DNA from: Calditrichota bacterium
GTDB taxonomy: Bacteria; Electryoneota; RPQS01
DNA: 64,000 bases
Direction: 5' to 3'
Assembly: GCA_020637395.1 (NCBI GenBank)
Contig: JACJWA010000001.1
Location: forward strand, 186,001-250,000
How positions within the stretch are numbered: position 1 is the first letter of the stretch; the number at the start of each line of letters is the position of its first letter. Shown here in pieces: positions 35,670 to 44,120 of this stretch. Both the position numbers and the translations under genes were made by a program. The notes beneath the pieces were generated by a model. It saw only the letters and a program-made list of their open reading frames with translations. It was not told the origin of the DNA and searched no databases.

Positions 35670-37420
35670 TTGATCAGCACCATCTTTTGAATCCCCTCAT
35701 AGTCAGATGTGCGCAGCCGGACAAAATACACTCCGCCCGAGCAGGTGCTGCAATTCCAAACTCGCGTGTGCGTTCCCGCACTCAGCTCTCCGTCCACCAA
35801 CCGTTCCACAAGCCGCCCCTGCACGTCAAAAATCGTCAGCTCAACCTCCGAACTCTTCGGCAAGTCAACCGCGATCGTCGTGCTTGGATTAAACGGATTC
35901 GGATAGGGAGGATGCAAAGCAAACTCACGCGGCAAGAGCGATTCGTCGTTTGCGTCCTGAGCCAGTCCCGCCCCCAAACAGCGCACGAGTTTCTCCCCCG
36001 AGATCGCATCGCTGATCACGCGCAGCGTGTCCACGTGATTGCCCGCGCTTTGCGGCGCAAACACTACCGTCACACTCAAGGTTTCGCCCAACGCAATCGT
36101 CGCCGGACCGCTGAAGCTCGCGGAATAGGACTCGCTGCCCTGAATCTCTTCGACGGTCAGCGTATTGGATCCCGTATTGATCAAATTGAGACTGCGCGTC
36201 ACGCTGTCGCCCACCACTACCGGGCCAAAATTCAGACTCGACGGCGCCGCCGCCAAATCGGGAACATACCCCAGAAACATCGCGCACGCGTCCCAGCCCG
36301 GCACCGTGAAGGACTGCGTCGAGCCATACAGCAGAAAGCCATTCTCCGTCCGGAGCATTCCATCGCAGCGATCCGCTTCCTCACCCCCCGCAACCACCGA
36401 CCATACACTGTCGCCGTTCTGATCCACTTTCAAGAGCCAAAAGTCCGATTGCTCGAAGTTGATGTCTTCGGACGAGTAATTCCCCGCGACGAGGTAGCCG
36501 TTATCACTTGCAGGCAAAATCGCCACGCCGTCTTCATAGGACAGGCCGCCGAAACTGTTTTCGATGATCACGTCGCCGGACTCATTGCAGGTCACAATCC
36601 ACAAATCGGAACCGCCGCGCGTTGAGCTGTACGTGCCGCCGCACATCGTGTACGCACGCGGCAGCTCGCCGCCTACGATGTCGCTGAACCAGTCATCCCC
36701 GGCTCCTCCGATTTCCGCTCTGTGGAACTGGTTAACTGAGTCCGCGGGATAGCGCCGCCACGTGAGCAGTCCATCGCGCCCGGAAACACCCGCGTTCAGA
36801 GTTTCTCCGCAGATCGCAAAGTCAAAGTATGTATCCTGCGCGTTCGCCAAATCTCCCGGACCCGAAGTTATCGTCGTGGATGTGACAAAGCCGCAGCACG
36901 TAAACCGGCGAATCGAGTTATCGCCTTCCCCGTCAAGGCGGCGAGCATAAACCATTTCATAGCCCTCGTCGCCCTCCCGGTAGATCGTATTGGCTTCTCC
37001 GTATTCAAGCAGCCGAAGTGGCTCGGGTGAGTATTCCCAGGTCCAGTCATCCAACAGGACTCCCGTCGAATCATAGGCAACGACAAAGAATTGTTCGCCC
37101 TGTCCGCTCGCGTTTGTTCGCTCGCCGTAGGCCAGACCTGCACGCGGAATGTCCGTCAGTCTTCGCCCAACCTCTGCCGGAAGCCTGTGGTGCCACACCA
37201 GCTCGCCCTCCCGATCAATCTTCACCAGCAGTGCATCCCCCGTCTGCGCATTCCATTCCCGCGCCTCACCACACAAAATGAACCCGTCGCTCACTTCAAC
37301 CGCATCATAAAAGAACTCATCCCCGCCGTCATCCCACGAAAACGTCCACACAGAATCCGGCGGAAGCGTTTGCCCGAGTGCACACGACAGGAAGAATAGG
37401 ATCGAGGAAAGTCGAAGCAT
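35666..37420 (-). CDS. T9SS cargo: secreted protein, paralogue of the next gene
   Basis: A 584-residue exported protein built like its downstream neighbour. It has a signal peptide (MLRLSSILFFLSCALGQ), propeller-like strands with DGFILCGEAREW and DNGYLVAGNYSSED, one SPD-2-like module (LNFGPVVVGDSVTRSLNLIN, about 395-485) and a sorting domain from about 505 (PPYPNPFNPSTTIAVDLPK) to KMVLIK. Several Cys (CCGF, CSTC) occur in the propeller part and sorting domain. ATGA overlap joins it to the following gene. Both probably arose by duplication and divergence. Function unknown beyond T9SS export. Confidence 0.88.
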   Translation of the reverse strand: MLRLSSILFFLSCALGQTLPPDSVWTFSWDDGGDEFFYDAVEVSDGFILCGEAREWNAQTGDALLVKIDREGELVWHHRLPAEVGRRLTDIPRAGLAYGERTNASGQGEQFFVVAYDSTGVLLDDWTWEYSPEPLRLLEYGEANTIYREGDEGYEMVYARRLDGEGDNSIRRFTCCGFVTSTTITSGPGDLANAQDTYFDFAICGETLNAGVSGRDGLLTWRRYPADSVNQFHRAEIGGAGDDWFSDIVGGELPRAYTMCGGTYSSTRGGSDLWIVTCNESGDVIIENSFGGLSYEDGVAILPASDNGYLVAGNYSSEDINFEQSDFWLLKVDQNGDSVWSVVAGGEEADRCDGMLRTENGFLLYGSTQSFTVPGWDACAMFLGYVPDLAAAPSSLNFGPVVVGDSVTRSLNLINTGSNTLTVEEIQGSESYSASFSGPATIALGETLSVTVVFAPQSAGNHVDTLRVISDAISGEKLVRCLGAGLAQDANDESLLPREFALHPPYPNPFNPSTTIAVDLPKSSEVELTIFDVQGRLVERLVDGELSAGTHTRVWNCSTCSGGVYFVRLRTSDYEGIQKMVLIK

Positions 37421-37443
37421 AAGTGTTCCCTTGTTGCGCCCAG

Positions 37444-37521
37444 CTTGCTGAGCAAGAAACTCCGGCTAATCAAGACGCTTGGCGCTTGCGTCAGCGCAAA
37501 TGGGTCCAGCGCCTGCGCTGG
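37444..37521. repeat. Cluster of three short palindromes between dapB and a T9SS cargo gene
   Basis: Three perfect inverted repeats occur within 78 bases: CTTGC-TGA-GCAAG (37444-37456), TTGCG-TCAG-CGCAA (37486-37499) and CCAGCGC-CT-GCGCTGG (37506-37521). The last abuts the dapB stop. None is followed by a T run on either strand, so a plain terminator is unlikely. They may be transcript-processing or REP-like elements. Confidence 0.55.
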
Positions 37522-38244
37522 TCACAGCCCCAACACATCCGCCATACTATAAAACCCCGCGGGCTGTCCGGCCAGCCACTCCGCCGCGCGCAGGGCGCCG
37601 TGCGCAAATACCGCCCGCGAATCCGCGCGATGCGTAATCTCCAACCGTTCGCCGTGACCGCCCAGGACCAACGTGTGCTCTCCCACCACGTCGCCCATTC
37701 GAAGCGAATAGACTTCAGGCTTCCGCCCAACTGTGTCTTGCACAATCTCGGCAATCCGCACCGCCGTTCCCGAGGGCGCGTCGAGCTTCCGGATGTGATG
37801 GGATTCCGTCAAGTAGGCCGAGTATTCCGGCAGCGCCGCCGTGGCCTCGGCGACCAACGCAAACAACACATTCATTCCCGGCGACATGTTCGGCGCCCAG
37901 AGCACCGCAATATCTTGCGCGGCATCACGCAGCGCGGCGTGCGTGGCTTCGGACAACGCCGTCACTCCGCACACATAGTTCACCTTCGCCGAGCGGCAGC
38001 AGGACACATTCTCCGCAACCGCACTCGCCAACGAAAAGTCAATCGCCACGGCCACATGATCCTGAACTCCGTGACAGCTTGGCTGTATCAGCAGGTCATC
38101 AAAGTACTGCCCCGCGCCTGCCGGATCGTAGGCATTTGTGATCCTAATCCGTCCGCCCTGCCGCGTTTCATGCAAGATCACCCGGCCCATCCGGCCCGCC
38201 GCGCCAAACAGCGCCGCGCGGATCTGCTTCCCGTCATGCGACAT
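37522..38244 (-). CDS. dapB: 4-hydroxy-tetrahydrodipicolinate reductase
   Basis: NAD(P)H-dependent second step of the DAP/lysine branch, cytoplasmic. The start ATG 38244 lies inside the end of dapA (11-base overlap) with GGAG upstream; an upstream in-frame ATG at 38268 is less likely. The Rossmann loop is GAAGRMG (residues about 14-20) and WAPNMSPGMNVLF follows. The active-site signature is ESHHIRKLDAPSGTA, with the catalytic His pair and Lys. It has 240 residues, slightly short of E. coli DapB (273). The order dapA-dapB supports the assignment. Confidence 0.96.
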   Translation of the reverse strand: MSHDGKQIRAALFGAAGRMGRVILHETRQGGRIRITNAYDPAGAGQYFDDLLIQPSCHGVQDHVAVAIDFSLASAVAENVSCCRSAKVNYVCGVTALSEATHAALRDAAQDIAVLWAPNMSPGMNVLFALVAEATAALPEYSAYLTESHHIRKLDAPSGTAVRIAEIVQDTVGRKPEVYSLRMGDVVGEHTLVLGGHGERLEITHRADSRAVFAHGALRAAEWLAGQPAGFYSMADVLGL

Positions 38245-39121
38245 ACAGCGGCTCCATATAGGCGGCAATCGCTTCGCGAATCCGGGTTTCCGTTTCAGGC
38301 TTCACCGGAACCAGCGGAAGCCTCAACTCATTCTTCATCTTCCCCAGCTCCGACAGCGCAAATTTCACCGGAGCCGGACTCGTTTCAAGGAACATCGCCT
38401 TGGCCAACGGATACAGAGCCTGATGCATCATCAGGGCGGTTTCCATATCCGCGCGCGAAAAGGCGCTGATCATCCCTTTCAGAAGGTCCGCGCCGATATG
38501 CCCCGCCACCGAGACCACGCCCGTTCCGCCGACGGACAAGATCGGCAAGGTCAGCGAGTCATCGCCCGAAAGCACCGTCATTCTGCCCTCGACCCGGCGG
38601 CAGACATCGGAAATCTGGTCCAAATTACCGGAAGCTTCCTTCAGAGAGGCCACGCGCGGCAAGTCGGCCAGCCGGTCCACCGTCTCCGGCAGCATGTTCA
38701 CGCTCGTCCGGCCCGGCACATTATAGAGCAAGAGCGGCAAATCCGTCGCATCATGGACCGCCGAAAAATGGGCAAAAAGCCCCTCTTGCGTCGGCTTATT
38801 GTAGTAAGGCGTGATCACCATAGCTCCTTGAACACCCAATTGCTTGGCTTCCCGCGCAAATTCAATCGTCTGCTCTGTGGAGTTTGTGCCGCACCCCGGC
38901 ACGACTGGACGACCTTTTGCCGCTTCCAATACCAGTTGAATGACCCTTGTTCGCTCCGCCCGGGAGAGGACAGAGGCTTCCCCGGTCGTGCCCAACGGGA
39001 CAAATCCATCGGTGCCGCGATTCGCAAGCTCGGTGACCAAATTTTGCAGGGCAGGCTCGTCAATCTGCCCGTTCTTGAACGGAGTGACCAATGCCACCCA
39101 CAAACCGCTATAGAAGTTCAT
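38234..39121 (-). CDS. dapA: 4-hydroxy-tetrahydrodipicolinate synthase
   Basis: Condenses pyruvate with aspartate semialdehyde, committing carbon to DAP and lysine. It is a TIM barrel of 295 residues. The Schiff-base lysine is K161 in VASLKEASG, the catalytic Tyr is Y133 in LLYNVPGRTS, and the phosphate/substrate loop is PLGTTGEAS (42-50). YYNKP is also present. It is first in the long minus-strand run, driven by the promoter at 39193-39221, and overlaps dapB by 11 bases. Confidence 0.97.
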   Translation of the reverse strand: MNFYSGLWVALVTPFKNGQIDEPALQNLVTELANRGTDGFVPLGTTGEASVLSRAERTRVIQLVLEAAKGRPVVPGCGTNSTEQTIEFAREAKQLGVQGAMVITPYYNKPTQEGLFAHFSAVHDATDLPLLLYNVPGRTSVNMLPETVDRLADLPRVASLKEASGNLDQISDVCRRVEGRMTVLSGDDSLTLPILSVGGTGVVSVAGHIGADLLKGMISAFSRADMETALMMHQALYPLAKAMFLETSPAPVKFALSELGKMKNELRLPLVPVKPETETRIREAIAAYMEPLYVA

Positions 39122-39192
39122 ATTGCTATGGAGTTTGAATTCCCAGGTCGGACGTTTGCCCCTTGCAACATCCTCAAAATTCCTGAATTAGA

Positions 39193-39221
39193 AATATACC
39201 TCCCTGTGTCTGGATTGTCAA
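39193..39221 (-). promoter_or_regulatory. Strong sigma-70-type promoter for dapA
   Basis: On the minus strand TTGACA (39216-39221), a 17-base spacer and TATATT (39193-39198). The -35 matches consensus in all six positions. Transcription would start near 39186, about 65 bases before the dapA ATG. Confidence 0.75.
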
Positions 39222-39283
39222 ATTCACCTGTCCCGCCACCTGTGGAAACAATTCGACAAATCTGGGTCAATTTCCTTGACTCT

Positions 39284-39300
39284 TTGGCTTTTGCTCTGCA
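39284..39300 (+). promoter_or_regulatory. Possible sigma-54 promoter upstream of the NtrC-like gene
   Basis: TTGGC (39284-39288) and CTGCA (39296-39300) place GG and GC 10 bases apart, as in -24/-12 promoters. No well-spaced sigma-70 pair was found in this interval. The start would lie near 39312, about 95 bases before the chosen ATG. This rests on a short motif only. Confidence 0.35.
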
Positions 39301-39406
39301 AACTATTATGTTAACAAATCAGCTCTTCCCTAATATTTCACGGAGGATAGCAAGTAGAGTTCGCGGGAGTTTCCCGATGTTTTAACGTATGAACAAGGAG
39401 GTTGCG

Positions 39407-40960
39407 ATGTATCAGCTCGGTACGGCTTTTGCCGAGGGAAAGGATGTTCTATGGGCGATAACGAATGGCGATTGGAAACGGGAGACCCGGAAGATGCCGG
39501 AACCTACACTACTGATTGTAGACGAAGAAACTACTGCGCTCGAGCGTGTATCCAGCTCGTTGCGTGCTGAAGGAGGATACCGCGTCCTGACCGAAACCGA
39601 TCCGAGCAATGTGCTGAATCGGTTGGAAACGGAGACGGTGGACGTGGTTTTATGTGACTTGGATCTGAAAGGCGCGTCGGGCGTCACCCTGATCGGGGAC
39701 ATCCGTTCGCGCCATCTGCGCCTGCCCGTCGTGATCTATTCGGAGAATGATCGCTCCGAACGGATCGTCGAAGCGATGGAAAACGGTGCGACCAACTTTG
39801 TGACCCAGCCGCTCGAACCGCGCTTGCTGGCACGCACGGTGGATGCCGCGCTCTCCAATCTTCGCCTGGCGGGGGAAGTGGAGAAACTCAAGCGCCGGCT
39901 CGGCGGGGATCACAAGCTCGGCGGCCTCGTGGGACGGTCGGCTGCCATGCACAAAGTCTTTGACGCAATTCGCGAAGTCGCCGCCGTGGACACCACGGTC
40001 TTGATTCGCGCCGAAACCGGAGCCGGAAAGGAACTCGTCGCGCGAGCGCTTCACTTCGAAGGTCCGCGCTCCGAGAAACCGTTTGTCAAGGTCAACTGCG
40101 CGGCGCTGCCGGAAACCCTGCTCGAATCCGAACTCTTCGGACACGAGCGCGGAGCTTTCACTGACGCCAAGCAACTGCGCATCGGTAAGTTCGAACAGGC
40201 CAACGGCGGTACGATCTTCCTGGACGAAATCGGCGAACTGTCGCTTTCGACACAGGTCAAGCTGCTGAATGTCCTGCAGGACCGCGAGATCGAGCGGTTG
40301 GGCGGAAATCGCAAGATTCCCGTCAACATCCGCGTCGTCACGGCCACCAACCGTGATCTCGAGCGCATGATTCAGGAAGGCCGCTTCCGCATGGATCTCT
40401 ACTACCGGCTGAATGTGGTGCCCATCACCATTCCGCCGCTGCGCGAACGACGCGAAGACATTCCCATGCTCTGCGCGCACTTCCTCGACAAGATCGGCGG
40501 ACGTCTGCAGAGGGGACATTTCACCTTCACCGATGACGCGATGGCGCTCTTGCTCTCGCATCCCTGGCCGGGAAATGTTCGCGAACTTGAAAATGTCATC
40601 GAACGGGCGATTCTTGCTTCGACGGGCACCACGATCACGGCCAACACCTTGCAGTTTCTGAAGCAGCCGATTCCGACCACGGAAAACAACAGCTTCACGC
40701 CGCAGGTCAGGCCGCCGGTCAACGTCACTCTGCCGGCCTCGATGCCGATGACGTCGTCTCCGGTGTCCGTGGAAACAATGATGACGCTCGGACCGCTGAA
40801 GAATGCCGTGCGCACATTCGAGAAGCAGTTCATCGAAAATGCCATGCTGGCCGCCAACGGGCACGTCCTGAAGGCCGCACGCATGCTGCAGATTGACCGC
40901 ACCACGCTTTGGAAAAAAGCCAAAGACCTGGGGATTGATCTGCATCCTGAGGAAGAGTAA
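39407..40960 (+). CDS. NtrC-family sigma-54-dependent response regulator
   Basis: Activator of sigma-54 promoters. The start at 39407 has AAGGAGG 5 bases upstream, the strongest ribosome site in the area. The receiver domain (about 34-150) has the acidic residue D39 and phospho-acceptor D84 (VLCDLDLKG), but the conserved Lys is Q134 (FVTQPLEP). The AAA+ domain (about 172-405) has Walker A AETGAGKE (202-209), the sigma-54-contact loop GAFTDA (249-254, usually GAFTGA), Walker B TIFLDEIGEL and sensor motifs. A linker follows, then a Fis-type HTH near the end (HVLKAARMLQIDRTTLWKKA). No histidine kinase is adjacent. An ATG at 39389 is also in frame. Confidence 0.93.
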   Translation: MYQLGTAFAEGKDVLWAITNGDWKRETRKMPEPTLLIVDEETTALERVSSSLRAEGGYRVLTETDPSNVLNRLETETVDVVLCDLDLKGASGVTLIGDIRSRHLRLPVVIYSENDRSERIVEAMENGATNFVTQPLEPRLLARTVDAALSNLRLAGEVEKLKRRLGGDHKLGGLVGRSAAMHKVFDAIREVAAVDTTVLIRAETGAGKELVARALHFEGPRSEKPFVKVNCAALPETLLESELFGHERGAFTDAKQLRIGKFEQANGGTIFLDEIGELSLSTQVKLLNVLQDREIERLGGNRKIPVNIRVVTATNRDLERMIQEGRFRMDLYYRLNVVPITIPPLRERREDIPMLCAHFLDKIGGRLQRGHFTFTDDAMALLLSHPWPGNVRELENVIERAILASTGTTITANTLQFLKQPIPTTENNSFTPQVRPPVNVTLPASMPMTSSPVSVETMMTLGPLKNAVRTFEKQFIENAMLAANGHVLKAARMLQIDRTTLWKKAKDLGIDLHPEEE

Positions 40961-41008
40961 GTCCTGAGCGAAGTCCTCTGACTTCGCCGGTACACAAGAA
41001 CTTGAAAA

Positions 41009-41031
41009 GGCAGCCTTGCGGCTGCCTTTTT
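41009..41031 (+). terminator. Intrinsic terminator after the NtrC-like gene
   Basis: GGCAGCC (41009-41015), loop TTGC, GGCTGCC (41020-41026), then five T; four bases of A and G precede the stem. It lies about 50 bases after the stop. Confidence 0.9.
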
Positions 41032-41038
41032 GTTTCTC

Positions 41039-41067
41039 TTGACTCGCGGACGTTTCCTGCTTAGATT
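41039..41067 (+). promoter_or_regulatory. Sigma-70-type promoter for the secreted protein at 41101
   Basis: TTGACT (41039-41044), 17 bases, TAGATT (41062-41067). It lies directly after the terminator of the upstream gene and about 25 bases of leader precede the ATG. Confidence 0.55.
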
Positions 41068-41100
41068 ATTCCTTAGCCTATCCCACGCACAAGGTGACCC

Positions 41101-42078
41101 ATGCGCATATTTGTCCTGCTTTCGATGCTCGGAATCGTTACCCAAAGTCAGGCATTCGACATGACCTCTTGGGTCCCGGCAGAGTCAGACCAGGTGATTT
41201 TCTGCTGGGAGGCTGTCCCCGGGGTCGAGCACTATGAACTTCATGTGAGTGCGAGCTTCGGCGGACCGTACTCTCTTGCTGAGATCGTGAACACGCTCGA
41301 AACGTCCCGCCCGAATCTCCACCGAGGCTATTCGCGCGAGTTCGTTTTTGCGGCCGCGATAAATGCTTCAGGTGAAGTCATCGGCGTCAGCGATACCATC
41401 GGCTGCTATTTCCTGAGCAACACAGCTGACGTTCCGCAAGGTTCGATCAAAATTGCGCAGTTCGGAGTGGGTGGGCTTCAGTACTTTTCACTCGCGGGCG
41501 ACTCCGGATGCGCTCACACCGATGTCTTATCCACAAGTCCGTCAGACATCATCGGCGTGCAAACGACTGCGCTTGGCTTCGCACTCTCATCGCGCGTGAA
41601 TAGAGTGGACAACTGGCAAATTGCCTACCGCAATACCAACGGAGATTGGACGGGCTCACTCGAGCAGACTCAAAACATGGTCCCCGGCAGAGCGTATGTT
41701 TTTGTGACCGCCGATCCGGACGAACGCCCGCCGATTCTCACCGGAAAGGCGACCTCCGAGGATTCACCGCAGGGAGTAATCACGGTACTCGCCCCGTCTT
41801 TTCCGTCCGCGTTCGCAGTCACGTCCATGAGCTTGCCGATTGTGGATGTTCGCGATGTCGCTTCCCTTGGGCTTATCAGCAGCGGATTCCAGAGCGGTAC
41901 ATTCACCAGCTCGGACCTCGTGGTTGAAGTGACAACAGGTAAAAAGACGTGGCTCACCTCTGGCATGCAGTGGAGGGGATCCCTGGAAACTTGTTCTCCC
42001 GAGCAATCGTATTTGATCGTGAATCGCACCACCGGCCACACCTGGGCCTATGATTTCTCTCTGATCGGACAGCCATAA
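41101..42078 (+). CDS. Exported protein of unknown function
   Basis: Not recognised. It has 325 residues and a signal peptide (MRIFVLLSMLGIVTQSQA). The N-terminal half contains an FN3-like segment (ESDQVIFCWEAVPGVEHYEL). The C-terminal half has two internally similar beta units, each with a GxW motif near a strand (GLQYFSLAG to WTGSLEQTQNM and VTSMSLPI to WRGSLETCS). It has no sorting domain and no lipobox, so it is probably periplasmic or exported by another route. It has its own promoter and is followed by a terminator, so it is monocistronic. Confidence 0.8.
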   Translation: MRIFVLLSMLGIVTQSQAFDMTSWVPAESDQVIFCWEAVPGVEHYELHVSASFGGPYSLAEIVNTLETSRPNLHRGYSREFVFAAAINASGEVIGVSDTIGCYFLSNTADVPQGSIKIAQFGVGGLQYFSLAGDSGCAHTDVLSTSPSDIIGVQTTALGFALSSRVNRVDNWQIAYRNTNGDWTGSLEQTQNMVPGRAYVFVTADPDERPPILTGKATSEDSPQGVITVLAPSFPSAFAVTSMSLPIVDVRDVASLGLISSGFQSGTFTSSDLVVEVTTGKKTWLTSGMQWRGSLETCSPEQSYLIVNRTTGHTWAYDFSLIGQP

Positions 42079-42100
42079 CTCTACTCTTCTAACGTTACCC

Positions 42101-42126
42101 AAAAGGCAGCCGAAAGGCTGCCTTTT
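42101..42126. terminator. Bidirectional intrinsic terminator
   Basis: AAAAGGCAGCC (42101-42111), GAAA tetraloop, GGCTGCCTTTT (42116-42126) followed by one more T. The A and T tracts let it end both the plus-strand exported protein gene and the converging queG gene. Confidence 0.92.
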
Positions 42127-42179
42127 TCATGTACGTTTCGCCGAGCGGGGTTTTTGCGAAGTGGTACCCCACCGGAACC

Positions 42180-43232
42180 TCATTTCAGCGCTTCCTTTGC
42201 CCATTCCGCATGTTCTCTGACCAATTCACTATCATGCTTCAACAGCGGAGCGAGCGCGTCGCACGCATCACGTGATTTCCAATTCCCAATCGCCACCGCC
42301 ACGTTGCGCAGAAAGCCTTCGTACTTCGGACGCAGGACCGGACTGCCGCGAAAGAACTCATTGAAGTCGCTCTCTGATAGCCGCGCAAGATCAAAAAGCT
42401 TCGGCGCCTTGCGCTCGAAAGTGTTCTCATAAGCTTTTTGTCTGCCCGGAGTCGAGAAGCGAGTGACCCACGGACAACATGTTTGGCAATCATCACAGCC
42501 AAAAACATGATTGCCCATCTTTGGTCGGAGTGGAAGCGGAATCGAGCCGCGAAATTCAATCGTCAGATACGAAATGCATAGCCGCGAATCGAGCACATAG
42601 GCACTCGGAAACGCATGCGTCGGGCAATCGTCCTGACAGCGTGTGCAGGTGCCGCACGACGGCATTTGCTTCGGCAGGGGAGAGGGTTCGAGCGCAAGCG
42701 TCGTCATTACTTCTCCCAGTAACAACTGTGATCCCATCTTCGGATGAATCAACAGCGTGTTCTTGCCGATGAATCCCAACCCCGAACTCTCCGCAACATC
42801 TCGTTCAAGCACGGGACCCGTATCCACATATGCTCTGGTCTTCACATCGCTGGAGAGCGTCTGCACAAACTCCGCAAGCTCCTCGATCGCGTGTCCCATC
42901 AAGTCGTGATAATCCTGTCCCCATGCATAGCTCGCAATGATCCCGCGCGAGTGATCGTGCCGAATCTCATCCGGCAGGAAGCCCGTGAAATACGATTGCC
43001 CCAGCGATATCACCGAGCGAACTCCCGGCAGCACCTTTTCCGGATCGAGCCGACGTTCCGCTGTGCGGTTCAGATAAGTCATCGTCCCGGCCATCCCCTG
43101 ATCCAGCCACTTACGAAACTCCGGCCCCCGCTTCGGCGTAAAAGCCCGCGAAATCCCGCATAAGTCGAATCCGAGCTCCTTCGCCCGGGCGGAAATCCGC
43201 TGTTCAGGGGTCATTTCCAAAGGTGTTTGCAT
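42180..43232 (-). CDS. queG: Epoxyqueuosine reductase
   Basis: Cobalamin- and Fe-S-dependent last step of queuosine synthesis, reducing epoxyqueuosine in tRNA. It has 350 residues. The DUF1730-type N-terminal domain ends with RAYVDTGPVLERDVAE (catalytic Asp in VDTGP). Two 4Fe-4S motifs follow: CGTCTRCQDDCPTHAF and FGCDDCQTCCPW. A HEAT-like C-terminus (LFDLARLSE onward) contacts tRNA. It is divergent from a YhhQ-type transporter gene, making a queuosine-related pair. Confidence 0.95.
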   Translation of the reverse strand: MQTPLEMTPEQRISARAKELGFDLCGISRAFTPKRGPEFRKWLDQGMAGTMTYLNRTAERRLDPEKVLPGVRSVISLGQSYFTGFLPDEIRHDHSRGIIASYAWGQDYHDLMGHAIEELAEFVQTLSSDVKTRAYVDTGPVLERDVAESSGLGFIGKNTLLIHPKMGSQLLLGEVMTTLALEPSPLPKQMPSCGTCTRCQDDCPTHAFPSAYVLDSRLCISYLTIEFRGSIPLPLRPKMGNHVFGCDDCQTCCPWVTRFSTPGRQKAYENTFERKAPKLFDLARLSESDFNEFFRGSPVLRPKYEGFLRNVAVAIGNWKSRDACDALAPLLKHDSELVREHAEWAKEALK

Positions 43233-43334
43233 TTCCCGCTAAGAGTCAATAAATTTTAGGTTCGTCAAACCAAGTGCGCTCCCGAGCAGGGTCTTTGAAC
43301 CCTTACGGAACCCGACCACCAGAAACCCCTTTTC

Positions 43335-44060
43335 ATGCCCAAATCCGACCTGATTACGCTGCCGTCCCATCTGCCCAAGGGTCTACGCTACTATGACCTG
43401 ATCGGCGGACTGTTCGTCGCAGTCCTGCTGATCTCCAATATCGCGGCTACCAAGCTCGTCGGCTTTGGCATCTTTCCGTTTGACGGAGGGACGTTCCTCT
43501 TTCCCTTGAGCTACATCTTCGGGGACGTTCTGACGGAAGTCTATGGCTTCGCGCGTGCCCGCAGAATCATCTGGATGGGCTTTGCGGCCAATATCCTCGC
43601 CGCGTTGACCTTCGCCACAGTTGCGGCCATGCCCCCGGCCTCGATCTGGCCCAATCAGGACGCCTTTGTCGCGATTCTCGGGTTCGTTCCGCGCATCGTA
43701 CTGGCCTCGCTGGTGGCCTATCTCTGCGGTGAGTTCACCAATTCCGTGATCCTCGCCAAGATGAAAGTCGCCATGAAAGGCCGCGTGCTCTGGGCTCGCA
43801 CGATTACTTCCACACTTGCGGGTCAGGCCGTGGACACTGGAATCTTCGTCGTCATCGCTTTTCTCGGAATCGTCCCGGCGCGTGAACTCTGGCTCATGAT
43901 TGCCTTCAACTACGTGTTCAAGTGCGGTGTCGAAATCGTGCTCACGCCCGTCACCTACGCCGTCGTCGGTTTCCTGAAGCGCCGCGAACAGGTGGATGTG
44001 TTTGATTCCAATACGCGCTTCTCGCCTTTCGGCTTCCGAGACGCCGCTCCCGCAAAGTAA
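43335..44060 (+). CDS. Queuosine precursor transporter, YhhQ/QueT type
   Basis: Inner-membrane transporter for queuosine precursors (VUT family, ECF-type S-component-like). It has 241 residues and six hydrophobic segments. Family motifs seen are LLISNIAATKLVGFG, FPLSYIFGDVLTEVYGF and ITSTLAGQAVDTGIFV. It faces queG across 102 bases, in which I found no recognisable preQ1 riboswitch. It supports salvage rather than full de novo synthesis, though other que genes may lie elsewhere. Confidence 0.92.
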   Translation: MPKSDLITLPSHLPKGLRYYDLIGGLFVAVLLISNIAATKLVGFGIFPFDGGTFLFPLSYIFGDVLTEVYGFARARRIIWMGFAANILAALTFATVAAMPPASIWPNQDAFVAILGFVPRIVLASLVAYLCGEFTNSVILAKMKVAMKGRVLWARTITSTLAGQAVDTGIFVVIAFLGIVPARELWLMIAFNYVFKCGVEIVLTPVTYAVVGFLKRREQVDVFDSNTRFSPFGFRDAAPAK

Positions 44061-44120
44061 GCTCTTCTTCGAACCATTGCAAATCTCCCGGCGGAGCCCC
44101 TGAGTCCGCCTACTTCCAAA

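Noticed and set aside
37522..39121. A frameshift between dapA and dapB suggested by their overlap
   Set aside because: Both proteins are complete with all active-site motifs; the 11-base overlap is normal coupling.
39276..39309. Sigma-70 promoter TTGACT/TATTAT upstream of the NtrC-like gene
   Set aside because: The spacing is 22 bases, too long for a normal promoter.
43233..43334. preQ1 riboswitch between queG and the YhhQ-type transporter gene
   Set aside because: GGTTC is present, but the A-rich tail and the pseudoknot pairing of the class I motif are missing.
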